From Meandrina meandrites (Eukaryota > Cnidaria > Anthozoa > Scleractinia > Meandrinidae): a stretch of 64,000 nt of DNA. A program made the position numbers and the translations under genes. Of this stretch, positions 25,285 through 39,884 are shown one piece after another. Location of the stretch: assembly GCA_963693305.1 (NCBI GenBank), contig OY855912.1:9651001-9715000 (forward strand), given 5' to 3'. Every line of letters starts with the position of its first letter. The stretch's first letter is position 1. The notes below the pieces were generated by a model. That model was not told the DNA's origin. It searched no databases and saw only the letters and a list, made by a program, of their open reading frames with translations.

Positions 25285-25365
25285 CCGTTATTATACCACC
25301 AACGCCCTCTGTAATTGGTCAGCTTGGATGGTGTGACATCATGACTCAATCACGAACCGGCTTAT
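25285..25365 (-). promoter_or_regulatory. Putative proximal promoter of actin A
   Basis: On the minus strand: an AP-1-like TGAGTCA with a nearby TGATGTCA, then a CCAATT (about 25314), then TATAATAA (about 25294), roughly 105 bases before the ATG. All of these are kept in copy B at 30650-30730. An AG-acceptor-like CTCAG just before the ATG leaves open a 5' UTR intron and a more distant start site. Confidence 0.45.
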
Positions 25366-25840
25366 TGTTATTCATGCCAGTGTGGTTTCAGAATGGCTTT
25401 ACGCTGATTCTTTCCTTTCTGGTTTGTTTTTAGCTTGTCGACTTATGTCACATTCTATCTGTTCAATTTTGTCGCCTGAATCAGGTGCAAACCAACTCGT
25501 GATTTGCTTCCCCTCCATTGCACTGCTTGGCGCCCTCGGCGTGTTGATTGTTTTAATTTTAGTGCCTTTTAATACATTTAACGGAAAGCTTATTGGTTCG
25601 CGACAATAGGAAACGATATAAAAATCATGCATTAAGCGTGACGCGTTACTCGGAATAATTGTCTTTTGTTCAGTGATTTATCATAAATTTATCAACACTG
25701 CCAAAAAAGTGCATCTAGGCCCGCACTTTCTAACCTGTGATTACCACTAGTTATATAACAAAGAATAGACAACGGAATTACCGTAAAAGCTATAGCCCGG
25801 GGTGGTTTAATTACATGAACTTTATTGTCTTTATTGCATT

Positions 25841-26230
25841 TTAGAAAACAGTCCTAAGAAAATACGCGCGCTGATTGGTTAAAAATCGTGTTTCTATTTA
25901 ACAATTAGACCTGCAACCCTGGGTTACGGGTCAAAAGCCCATGAGACGACGCCGAATTGGCTATTGACCCGGAGCCCTTGAGGGCGAAGGGTCTAATTGT
26001 TTTAGTATCACCCAACTAGTCGGACAGAAAAAGCAATAATAAAGTTAGCAAATGCAAGTTCAAAAAAGATTTATTTGGGAATAAAACGAAAGAAAGCGTC
26101 ACGAATTTCGCTACTCGATGACTATTACTAATAGTCCTGTAGTAGCGTAGCCAATCAAAATGTAGGATTTGCATTAGTCCACTAGTTGGGTGATACTAAA
26201 ACTCGATAGAAACACGGTACATGTTTTCTA
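25841..26230. mobile_element. 390-bp MITE in the actin A 5' flank (empty site in copy B)
   Basis: Ends TTAGAAAACA (25841) and TGTTTTCTA (26222) are inverted, and GTGTTTCTAT is inverted as GATAGAAACAC next to the right end. A perfect 21-bp internal inverted pair lies at 26000-26020 and 26181-26201. A hairpin around GGGTTACGGGTCAAAAGCCC precedes it. Copy B runs straight across the site (about 31045). It shares an AGCCAATCAAAA block and layout with the MITE in the LINE. Confidence 0.78.
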
Positions 26231-27442
26231 TTTTTTTAATTAAAATTTGTTCACGGATTTACATGAGCCTGAACCAAAAAAAATCTACCCGTGGAATATC
26301 GAGCTTGATAAATTGTTCTATATAAAAAAGCGCTTTACTCTGTTACAAAATTTTCAAACGTCTCTTTTTTTCGCTACAGGTTATCAAACTTGGCAGTTTT
26401 AATACGGAGACAAATCTTATTTGCGGTGACTACAGTCTTTCTGGCGGTACCGAATGCAAATGAAGTCACATTGTTTTACCTTTGTTTGCGATTCTTTTTT
26501 CTATTTTGGAGCAGTATTGTTTATTATCTTTTATTTCTCTTGTTTTACGTAATCTGCGGAAAGAACCGTTAACGAACGCGTAAGCAGTAATTGTTTTTAT
26601 ATATATGAGTGTTTTCGGGTCATTATGGGCAGTAAGTTCATTTTCGCAAGAGATGATGGTCACAAAAAACAAAAGAATTATTTTTTGGCTTTTGCAAAGG
26701 CTTTCGCGATCTGTTTTTAAAAAGATTTTTTAGACTGTTTTTAGTTAAACATTTGATTTTCGTTTTGTTTTCAATCTCATTAAAGCTTTTTTTCTTCAGA
26801 AAGTGAAAAAAGTTGCATACTAACAAATAGCTCAATATCTTGAAGTATTCACAAAGTATTCAATAAGTATTCCACATCAGCTTTATGCTGCCTTTATTCC
26901 GGCCTGCGTAAACAAATAAAAAAAATGGCTTACTTTACTATTGAAACGTTCACAAACCTCGCATAATTTTTACTACAGTGCTATACCGTGACAGTCGCGC
27001 ATGTAAACGAATTAAACTTATTAATGCGAGCTTTCAAATGTGAAAACAATCAAGAGAATTCACATTGTAAACAAGGCCATAGAAGTCCCGAAATGGGTAA
27101 CATATTTTGTACAAGTTTTGAAGCAATAATTGGGCAAAATAATACAAACGATTTTTTTTGCTCAATCAGGAGCCAGCATTCGCAGAGTCGCTTGGAAATG
27201 GTCTGGAGAGACTCGTTTCCCAGGGGCTCTTTTACTTTTCTAGAAAACTTTCGCAGCTACGATTTTTTCCCGGTTTACTTCGTTTTGTCCCGACTGATTG
27301 CCCCTGGGTCTCCGAGGATGCTTACCCACTTAAAGACCTTGAAACCCAATCTTGACCATCCCCTCTGATCTCCTCCCCCATGTCTCAATAAAAAATGGCG
27401 TTTTGTGGGAGAGGAGGGGCTCAGTTCTCTTTGCACTTTTAA

Positions 27443-27933
27443 GTGTACATGACAGATATTTTTTATTTGATTAATCGAATCAAGGTGAGATGCTGATTTA
27501 AACATCGAAAAAAATTCGAAATAGATTTTCACCGCGTTTTCAGCCGTCCGAAAACGTGAAAGTTCACTTCCGGTTGGGTCAAAAACCGCGCGAGGAAAGG
27601 ACTCGGGACTAGACGATCCGTGACGTCAAACCAGAGCCAGACCGTGCTCACAAGAAACAAGCTGAGGAGGGGATTAACTAAGTTGTGTTGCCGGAAAACC
27701 AGAAAAAACAGCAGCAATATTCATTAGTGAATTTCTTGTTCAGTTTGTTTGTTTGCCTCACGACTCGTTTAGTCCCAGGTCCTTTCCTCACGCGGTTTTT
27801 AACCTAACCGGAAGTTAAATTTCACGTTTTTGGCGCTAAAACGCGGTGAAAACAAAGATTTCGATTTTTTTCTGATGTTTAGATCAGCGTCTCACGTAGA
27901 TTCGATCAAGCAAATAAATTCCATCATATACAC
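27443..27933. mobile_element. 490-bp foldback element between the actin genes
   Basis: Arms of about 170 bp (27443-27620 and 27762-27933) are inverted copies at roughly 80 percent. Shared blocks include ATTTTCACCGCGTTTT, CACTTCCGGTT and GCGAGGAAAGGAC. The loop has GAAACAAGCTGAGGAGG. No coding capacity. Confidence 0.78.
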
Positions 27934-28243
27934 TTCAAGATTGATTATTATTATTAATTTTTAAACATTTTCCAACGCCAATCAAAAGTACAAATTTTCA
28001 GAGTTTTCAGAACTGACTGTTACGCCGCAAAATATACATTTTGTGGCGTAATAGGATTTTTTTTACACGGCAGTAACGAGACCTGCTATTGGGTTTTGAC
28101 CCAAACAAGTACGTTTTTTATACTATTTCCTTCAGCCGCGTTCACTAAAAGGATACCAAAGTACATTAATTCTAGATCTCTACTAATGGTACATTTTATC
28201 AACTGAAATCGATAAATGCAGACAAAGAGTGATTGCGAAGAAA

Positions 28244-28249
28244 TTTATT
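28244..28249 (-). promoter_or_regulatory. Possible polyadenylation signal of actin B
   Basis: AATAAA on the minus strand, about 185 bases after the actin B stop codon, the first such hexamer downstream. Confidence 0.5.
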
Positions 28250-28432
28250 TTCTTAGTGACAATTTTCACAGAAAAAAGTACCAGAAAAATACTACAGACC
28301 TCAATGTTGTCCATACGTTCTTACAATGTTTGAATCGGTCGTACAAAATGCTCTTTCCAAAAGCGGCAATATGGTATCATGACCATATAAGATGGTACTA
28401 GAATCCGTGATTGATTTTAAATGCTAGTGTTT

Positions 28433-31620
<3,188 letters not shown>

Positions 31621-31935
31621 GCAAATTTTTGCTTAAGCAATCAAACGTTTGCAAAAGAAAAGTCCTTTGTCCGAGCTGCCCTTTGCCTGTCTCAAAGCGC
31701 GTCCTTGTGTAAAAAGTTTTCAAATGAAATTGAGATGAATTTACTTGAATGTTCATGAAAATGAAAGTGCAGGTACTGAAACTCATTTTCATATCCATGG
31801 TTTCGCACGAAGACTCGTTTTGACACCGAGGCAAAAGGCAACTTGTTTCGTCACGATGCCTAGCCGCCGTGGTGTCACGCTGGTTCACTATCAGGGCAAA
31901 CTAAACTTGTTTTGCAGGTTGCTCATGGACCTGGG

Positions 31936-32107
31936 TAGCCTGTTCCAGGTGTTAGGTTAGTAGGGAGCAGCGCGAAATTCGGGATTGTGTGACGAACGGT
32001 GAGCGGAAAAATGGCGAGCGGACTAAGGCAAGAAGCACCCCTCCCCTTATTTTTCGCTCGCGGTTTTACGCGCTGCTCCCCACTAACCGAACGCCTGGAA
32101 CAGGCTA
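31936..32107. mobile_element. 172-bp MITE with 39-bp inverted ends
   Basis: TAGCCTGTTCCAGG at the left and its inverted copy CCTGGAACAGGCTA at the right, with the match continuing through GGTTAGT and GGGAGCAGCGCG for 39 bp with about four mismatches. The core holds TTTTTCGCTCGCGG. TA at both edges may be the target site. Confidence 0.8.
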
Positions 32108-33479
32108 GGACCTGGTCTTTTCGTCCGCCCGCTCCCTGTGGCACCCTAGAGAAAAGGGCCGGGAAAGTGTGGCAATGTTTTTCTCTCATACCCAGACAAA
32201 TGTGGCACGTCTATCATTGGATTATAGAATACCTGATCATTTTCGGGGACAGGCACACAAGAAAGTACTCTTTTCTGATTGGGTCACTGAGGCGGGATGA
32301 CCAAGAGCACCCTAGTTTAAACTTAGTTAGAGCTGGGTCTGAATAAGAAAGAGATTTTTTTACGAACGAGGGATGGGAATCACCCCTTTCCTCCTGTTTC
32401 TGTGCTTGCGAAGCGAATTAACCTTCACCTGGTTCACATAGTCTAATGACGGAACTCCCCCTACCTCTGGAAGGGAATTTTTCAATCAGGGTCTACACCC
32501 CTACCCTCCCCCGTCAGGTTTTAATACTCTCCTCCTTACTTAAGTCCCTTGGAAAATACACCTGGATATACACTTTTTCTGAAGTGCAGTGATAGAAATG
32601 TTTTGTAAACACAATTAATACGTTTTTTTAATGTAGGCTGTACCACCCATGAAAATGAACTGCTTCACAATAAGGAATTTATGTCATTGATTTTGTCTTT
32701 TTCGTTTTCAATTCTTTTGCCAAGTATGATTTCGTTGGCGATTTGGGTTTGGAAGATTTTAATCATCAGATATATATTTTCCAATTTTAGTTGTTTCTCT
32801 TTCACTTATGTCAGTAACAGTGTCGTCTTGATGCCAGTAACATCCTTGAAACCAGTACATTTGAATAACAAATGAGTACATGATTATTCATTTCGTTCCG
32901 ACACCTTTACACGCGGTAAATTTAGTGCAAGAAACAAGATGGAGTACGGAAAGTGGCTCTGTAGCTTTACCCATATACGTAGAAATCACCGCTTGTGCCA
33001 TGGATACTGTCGTTTCAACTCTGCCAACTGTCACTTTTGAAGGAGAAAGCTCAAATACTTGTTTTTTGCTGGAGAAGACGTAAACACGTGCCGATAGAAG
33101 CAGATTCATTCAGTGGCATGCTGTAAATTACGCGAAGCTTCTTGTTCGCTTTGGAGGTAATTTGTACTATATATATTGTTATAAACTAGTTTTTAGGCCA
33201 GTTTAACTCTTTGCACTAGAGAAGCTCTCCAACATTTGAAAGCGACTTTAAACTAGCCTTAATAATTTTATCATTATTTCCTTGACGATATAAGAAACAC
33301 CAAATTAACTCAGTAATTGCGTTTATGTAAAATTGATTACAATCTAGACCACGTGAGCCTGTTTATTGGAAATCGTTTCTTTAATGCAAGCGAGAAATAA
33401 TTCTGGAATTATTCTCAAGATCCTATGCTGGACTTAATAAGTATGGTGATGTTTAATTGAACGTTTGGTTTCCATTGCA
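32108..33479. other. No supported gene
   Basis: Short open frames (for example 32880-33083 on the plus strand) have no recognised domain. A donor-like GGAG|GTAATT at about 33151 could end an exon of the weak transcript candidate described next. Confidence 0.3.
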
Positions 33480-34521
33480 GGTAATAACGGAAAATGGTTG
33501 GCCGGCTGCGGGTTCTTTAAACCTTCGTTTGAAGTGTAAGTAAGGAATTTTGTTATCGCTATTACACATTTTGCCTATGTAGTTAAGACAATTCATTGGC
33601 TTGCCGGCAAGTTCTTGCTTTTGTTTAGAGTTTTGATTAAATTTAAGTCATATGCGCCTGCAGAGTTTTGCAGTGTGATTTCCGTCCAGTCTTACGGGCT
33701 TCAGTTATTAGACTGTGAGTAGTCGGCCGTATGTGTTACTTCCGTTCAGACAAGATTCGTGATTTTCGTTCGAAATCCTGATGTAAGCAGGAAAATCTAG
33801 GATACCTTTCTGGCAGCCTTTGAGTAGCTTGCTGTAAATGGACATTTTAGTTCAGTTAACAACAAGAAATCGCTGGCTGTGATGTTTTTACAAAGTATCC
33901 ATTTTTCACATTCATTAAACCTTATTTCTGTTTCCTCGCCAGGTGAATATAAAGCAGTGAGCAGTTGTGTGAGCGATCATGGGGAATTGAAGGTTGAATC
34001 CGGAAGGAAAACAAATCGATCGGATGGTTCATTACAGGTTAGCAGATGTTGCATAATTAAACGCCATGCAGACCTGTTCCCTTGACACCCCTTTAAAACG
34101 TTCTTTGAGTGCTAGGAGTCTAACATTTCTCGCACATCTTGTGTGGACTTAAACAGACAAGTTGTACAGGGGTGTAGGGGGAAAGACCTTTGTGAGACAA
34201 TCTTATTAGCGTTAATACCCAGAATCATATCAGTTAGCTTCAATTTGCACGCAGAAAGGCTTACAAAAAGAGGGAATCAAGTGTCCTTCAAAAAACAAAG
34301 CTCTAGACAATGATGTCAAAGCAGGCTTTTTTCCAAAGAGAGTAGCTTTCTCGAGGCCTGGTGCAGTGAAAGAGTAATGTATTGCAAGTAATGAAAATAC
34401 TTTTCTAAATGGCATTTTATTTGTTCTTCATTTCAGGATGTCTGCAGTGTTTAAACAAATAGAAGACCAAGGAATGGACAAGAACAAGGACATGGAAAAT
34501 GTATCAAGACAGCAGAAGTGA
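33480..34521 (+). other. Weak candidate for a spliced transcript
   Basis: Three stretches are bounded by splice-like sites: TTGCAG|33481 to AAGT|GTAAGT (about 33536), CGCCAG|33943 to TACAG|GTTAGC (about 34036), and TTTCAG|34438 onward. Joined, they give a short frame (A-A-G-S-L-N-L-R-L-K, then C-E-Y-K-A-V-S-S-C) that stops just inside the third. There is no start codon or known domain; it may be a non-coding RNA or chance. Confidence 0.2.
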
Positions 34522-36327
34522 CTGTTTTTAAAAATAAGGTATAATAACGATTAGATTTTGAAAATAGGGCTTCGTTTTGAAAACAAAAAGGCACGCACTA
34601 TAAAAGGAGGCTTCCCGAGGACATTTCACTTCCAAATTTGTTTATCAACATTGTTTCTCTCGGCCTAACTTTCCGCTAAACCAAGTATTAAACGTAATAG
34701 GACTAGTCATGAGAACTTTGATAATTGTTTTCTTGGAATATTTCATTTTGCAAAAAAAAAAAGGGAACAGAAAAGAAAGATCCAATTTAAATGCGAGATT
34801 TTGTTATCACAAACAAACGTGCAATTAACGCTCGTTCAAAGCGTAAGTCGTATTGTAATTCGCAACAAAAAACGTCGAGGAATCGTAAAGTTTTTTGTTT
34901 AAAGCTATTTCGCAAACGAATTTAAAAAGTTTTTCTTTCTGGCCTTTGCCGCTAAAACAAGCGTTGCAAAGTGTTTAATCAAGTACTTTTATCATAATCT
35001 CTTCGGAATATTTGAAATAGAGAGCAAAGGATGGCCTAATTTATATTCGAAAATCTGTTATCACAAATTGTGCGTGTTTACGCATTTTTATGACAAAATT
35101 GTGCAATTCAAGTTCGTTGAAAGCAAAAGTCTTACTGTATAAATAATATCTTTTCATTGTTGTTGAATTCACATTTTGCTAAGGGTTTGAGAAATTTTAT
35201 AGTTCAAGATTCCCGGGGAATTTGCAAAGGAATATAAAAATTTTCCAAATTCTTAAAATGCAAATCTTCAAGCAGTTCTCGGGCGGGTCGGTCCCTTTTA
35301 TAGTGCTCTTTCCTGTTAATAATGCTTTTAAGAAATTGAGATTCCAGTACAAATTTTCTCGACAACGTAAATTTGTCAGAAAAAAATTTAAATTTAGTGT
35401 ATTGTTTGGTTATTAATTTATCTAAAACACGTAGACATTTTCGAGTAACTATTCGAGTTCGGTTTGCAAGTTGTTTACGTTTCAAAAAATATTTCAAAGC
35501 TGACCGTAAAATGTCAAAGAAATTTTATACTGGCATCTCCTTTCTTCCGCAAGCAGAAAACAATTTTTCGCAAGATTACTTTCTTTTATTGCTTGAACAA
35601 TTCAGATTTGGTTTTGAGTTTTATGAAATTTAGAAAGGTGTGCTCAAGTGTTAAAGTTTATTCTAGCATGAATTGTAAAACTATCAGCCAAAAGGGAAAG
35701 CAATACTTCCAAGTTGTAGATTTTTCCCGCGTTTGTTTATTAAAGTTTGTTTTCAAAATATATAGTGTTCACAAACTACTGTTTAATTTTTTTGTCAGAA
35801 TTTTGTCCATGGTAATCGCTGTTCAAAATTTGTAAATTTTCCCGCCAAAAGACTTAGAAAAATACGGGCGCTTAAAATACGCATGCGCCGATTTTTTTTA
35901 ATATTATTTATTGCTAAGTTAAAATCAATAATAAACAAGTTCATTAAAGTGTAAATTCTCTTTATTACAAAAGTAACTCAATAAAAATGAAACGCTTTGA
36001 ATTCGAATGATTCTATTGTTTTATTCAATAATGTCTAATTATTAACGCAATTAATTTTTAATAAAAAAGTGTGAACAGATTTTTCTTCCTATATATACTA
36101 AGACTTTTGGCGGGAAAATTTGAAAAAATTTGCACAGCGTTTCCCCTAACAACTTTTCCAGACAAAAAATTAAGAGGTTTCCCTCTAAAATAATTTTTCC
36201 GCCAAAAATTAATACAACTTCTCGTACAAAATTTGGCCAATTTACAATTGTGTTCATGCTTTCCGAGAGCTTTTAATGTACGAGATGTTGTATTTAACTA
36301 TTAAACTGACAGACCACTTTGCGGTTA
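34522..36327. other. AT-rich sequence, nothing recognised
   Basis: Low GC with short frames of biased composition (Lys, Phe, Asn). No repeat, RNA or gene is supported. Confidence 0.4.
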
Positions 36328-36693
36328 TCCGCCATTTTGAACAAGATACAAACATGGCATAAAATACAGCATTTTATGGGAATCCAATGACAAATAATTT
36401 CTGTAAAATATAATTTCTGACATATCCGCTGTCTGTAAATTTCAGACATCCAACAAAAAATTTTACTGATCAAATTTGAGGGATGTAGACAAACTAGTAA
36501 GCAGTGCAGTTTTCTTCGCAGTTATCTGTAACATTTGTAGCCTCAAACTTGATCAGTAAAATATTGTCGGATTCCTTAAATTTTCAGACAGTGAATATTC
36601 CAGAAATCAAATCTTACGGAAATTATTTGGCATCAGATTACCACAAAAACACAGCATTTCACGCCATGTGTGTACCCAATTCAAAATGGCGGA
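36328..36693. mobile_element. 366-bp foldback element
   Basis: TCCGCCATTTTGAA (36328) and its inverse TTCAAAATGGCGGA (36680) cap arms of about 155 bp that match imperfectly throughout, including CAAACATGGC/GCCATGTGTG and TTTTACTGATCAAATTTGAG/CTCAAACTTGATCAGTAAAA. A short central loop (about 36483-36540) separates them. Confidence 0.78.
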
Positions 36694-37640
36694 AATAATT
36701 GTAAAGTGATCTTAGCGCAAAATGGCAAGCAATCAACAATTTCTTTTCATAAATCTTATTTAAATGACCCACCTCTACGACATAAAAGACCGAAAGTAGT
36801 TTTAAATATAAAAGTGTTTTGCCAACTTCAATTTTTTGCGTCCGATAACTAAACCGACGCGATAGTAAATGTGTTTGAAAATTGTTGTAAAATTGCCTGC
36901 CATTTGACGCTTTCGACGTTGCATGGGACAAAGTCGACAAAAACTTGTTTTTTTTTTAATTTGCCAATCAAATTAGAGTATACAAGCATATCCTGAGAAA
37001 AAAATCATTTCTGCTATAGCGTTTTGAAAAAAAAAAATGTCCAATTGAACTACAATATTTTGTTTATCGTCAGACTTTGTCCCAAGAAACAATCGACATT
37101 AGATTAACCAAGTGTCGACTTCCAAAGCAATGTCAGGTTCTGCCCTAGTTCTGTAAAATTAAAGTCTTATTCCGATTGTGTTCAAAGCACGACCTCCCAC
37201 CTTTCCCCCTTTGTAAAATCTCGAATATTGTCACTTAAAAACGCAAGCTGATATTCAAAATATACCGAGCTTAATTTTGTATTTTTGATTCCTATTTCAC
37301 TACTCGCTCGACAATATTTGATTAATCTCTTCAAAACAGACATTGCTTTGCAATCGAGCGCTACCCCGTACAAGAGTCGCAAGAATGAGGAGCTTTCCAT
37401 TAACTTTGATCAAAAAATGAAGTTTGGGGGAAAGACATTTGCTTTGAAATAAAAAAAAATCAAAACGTTTTTGCATCTACAACGATTGAGTTAGAAGTAT
37501 AAAGTTCAAGAAATTCTCTGATGAATCCGATAAATTTTCAAGATTTGTTATGAATGAAAAGCTCCTCAAATTTCGTACAACTCGACCTCGTGTTGGGTTG
37601 CAGGGTAGCACATACTAAGGTAACGAAAGACGAAAATAAT
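36694..37640. other. No feature seen
   Basis: AT-rich; open frames under 95 codons without similarity I can recognise. Confidence 0.4.
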
Positions 37641-38038
37641 TTAAGGTGGCACTGTCAAGTTTAAAAGGAGCTTAGAGCAAAAGCATCGAGACACTGTTTA
37701 AAATTTTGATTATATTTTCACAATTACGCGATTCACTTTTGAAATATTTTAGCTGCTTTTTGAGCCTTTTAATTACGTGGAACACTTGGGACAGTTTTAC
37801 AAAACACGTGATAGATCTGTTTACAAACAATTGTTTGGTAATTCAAATTTGCCAGTGAGTTCACAAGCAAAATATCGCCTGCTTTGTTTTAATGTTAATA
37901 AATTTGTTTTGTTTCAAAATTCAATCAATTTAGTCAATAATTTGAACCAATGAATAAAAGTTTCTCCTGAAAAGACTGTTTTTAAAGTCGCAAGTTCGCT
38001 CATCTGTTTTGTTGGCTTTGTAAACAAGTTGTTTGTAC

Positions 38039-39370
38039 TGTAGGTAATGTAATCAACAGAGTGCTCGTCATTCTTTTTGGTTTGTCTGTTGATAGTCACG
38101 TTCATGTCAAGGTAGTCTGACAGCCAGACGATTTAATGTTGCTAGGCTATTATTACTATACTAACAGGTGTTAGTCTCTGTTCATTTCTTTTGGCTTATT
38201 GTGTATTCTGCATTTCAGTCGTTCTTGTGAAAACATAGTTATGTAATCTGTTCTTGTCATATGACCTGTCCGGCCTGTCGATCGCAAACCCTTTTTCTTT
38301 CAAATCCAATCAATTCAGCAAATTTGAACGTGGGAATATCAGTAGTTTATCTTTTGTGATCGAGTGATTGAGATTCGTCAGTAAAAAGACCGTTGTTGTC
38401 AGTTTAAATCTGTGTTGGTTGTTTCGAGTCGAAGTTTGTTCATCTGTTTTGTCGATGTCGTAAAGCAGTTGTTTGCAAGGTGCAAGCAATTGTTGGCACC
38501 GCTTGCTAGGTAACCTCTATAAGTGCAACAGCTTTCAAGCTACAACGTTTATACAGTAGTCTATCAGTAGTTCGTACAGTGCGATTGTCCGGGTGAGGGT
38601 AGTTGTGAAAAGAACTGTTGTTGATGACTGACGTTTCGACAACCTGTGCGGAAGTCATATTCAGAGTCAAGTGAAAAGTTGTTGTCAGTCGATGATGTTA
38701 TAAGTCTGGTAGGTTGAAACTGATTGGTCAGTTTATTTAGCCGTGATGTTATTGGCTGTAAGACTCGTGTTAAGTCCGTCAACAGCAATTGGTCAGTTTC
38801 GATCCGTCTATTGTTAGTCAAATTAAGTCGTTCTGTTTGTGGTCTGTTCGTCGGTTTTGTTTATGTCGTTAATAAGTCGTTTGTAAGGTGCCGGTAGTTG
38901 TTGATATCTGTTGATAGGCGTTTGTTCTAAGTTTGTGTACCAGCTTTCTAGAGTCAGTCGTTGAAAATCGTTCGTTCTGTAGGTTAAACATTCAGCAGAG
39001 TCCCAGTCGATTTTCTGATTAGTAAGTCGATGGTGTTGACATCACCATTTCTAGTGTCATGTTTCGTGTTCAGGTAGGTAATCAGTAGGCAATCAGCAGA
39101 GCGCTTGTCATTCTTTTTGGTTTGTCAATCGATGTAACAAATTGTTTGTTTGTTTGTTGATCGTTGTGTTCAGTTAATCCCGTGTTCATGTTTGTACACG
39201 TCTCTCCGGCCTAGGGCAGTCGGATCATTTGATGTTGCTAGCATATTGTTGCTATAGTAACAGATGTCAGGTCTCTGTTCATTTCTTTTTTCTGCGTTGT
39301 AGACGTTCTCGTGAAAACATATTTGTGTTATCTGTGATGTAACCTGTACGGCGTGTCAATCGCAAATCAG
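38039..39370 (+). repeat. Diverged direct repeats about 1 kb apart
   Basis: CTCGTCATTCTTTTTGGTTT (about 38064) recurs as CTTGTCATTCTTTTTGGTTT (about 39103), and the similarity continues through TTGATG/TTAATGTTGCTAG and GTCTCTGTTCATTTCTTTT to TCGCAAA. Shorter matches near 37990, 38440 and 38850 suggest an older array. Confidence 0.65.
38560..38690 (-). mobile_element. Penelope-like terminal fragment
   Basis: On the minus strand GACTCTGAATATGACTTCCG is followed by CACAGGTTGTCGAAACGTCA. The order (TGAA..ATGAC, short stem, CGAAACGTC) is like the terminal motif of Penelope-type elements, and like the one at 18849-18880. An 85-codon frame over it has no recognised domain. Confidence 0.4.
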
Positions 39371-39884
39371 TTGCGCTCGTCTCGTCAAGTCGGAGTTTGT
39401 ATTGTAATTGGTTCTGTAAAATGTCGTTACGTGACGTCATGATTGACGTAGTAGTAGAAATCTTTGCGATCAGATGCTTATCATGTTGTTTATTTTCGAC
39501 GAAGTCTTGAATTTTGCTTCCTGTTGGTTTTGTAAAATCTCAGTTTGGAAAGTTTGATAAAGTAGCGTCAAAAACGTTTGAAAGACTTTAATACAAATGC
39601 GAATAAACCAGTTGTTTACTTTGTAATAATGGTTTGTTTACCCACCGATTGAGCTAATTGGAATCGCGATATAAAATTCGACTGCAGTGAGAAAAGCTCA
39701 GCTGCTTCAAGATTTTTTCTGGATGATATTTGGTTATATTAAATCATGCTTTTTGTTGATCACAATTCTCTTTCACTTGGCAGTTTGGCATTTGTGGAAC
39801 CAAGATAAATCATGCTATACTATCCTTTTGTTTTCCGGATTTTTGGACCAAACAATTCCTCATTAAACTTGCAGTGCCACTTAA

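Larger units (their letters stand above)
25189..26830 (-). repeat. 5' flank of actin A shared with actin B
   Basis: Matches 30555-31620 along most of its length (for example AAGAACCGTTAACGAACGCG near 26560 and its partner near 31375), apart from the 390-bp insertion at 25841-26230 and small changes. This marks the tandem duplication unit. Confidence 0.85.
37641..39884. mobile_element. 2.2-kb TTAA-flanked inverted-end element
   Basis: TTAAGGTGGCACTGTCAAG at the left and CTTGCAGTGCCACTTAA at the right are inverted, with TTAA as the outermost bases on both sides. TTAA is the target of piggyBac-type elements, but the ends are short and no transposase frame is present. The interior is made of diverged direct repeats (38039-38290 against 39068-39370) and a Penelope-like terminal fragment (about 38560-38680). 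Confidence 0.5.
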
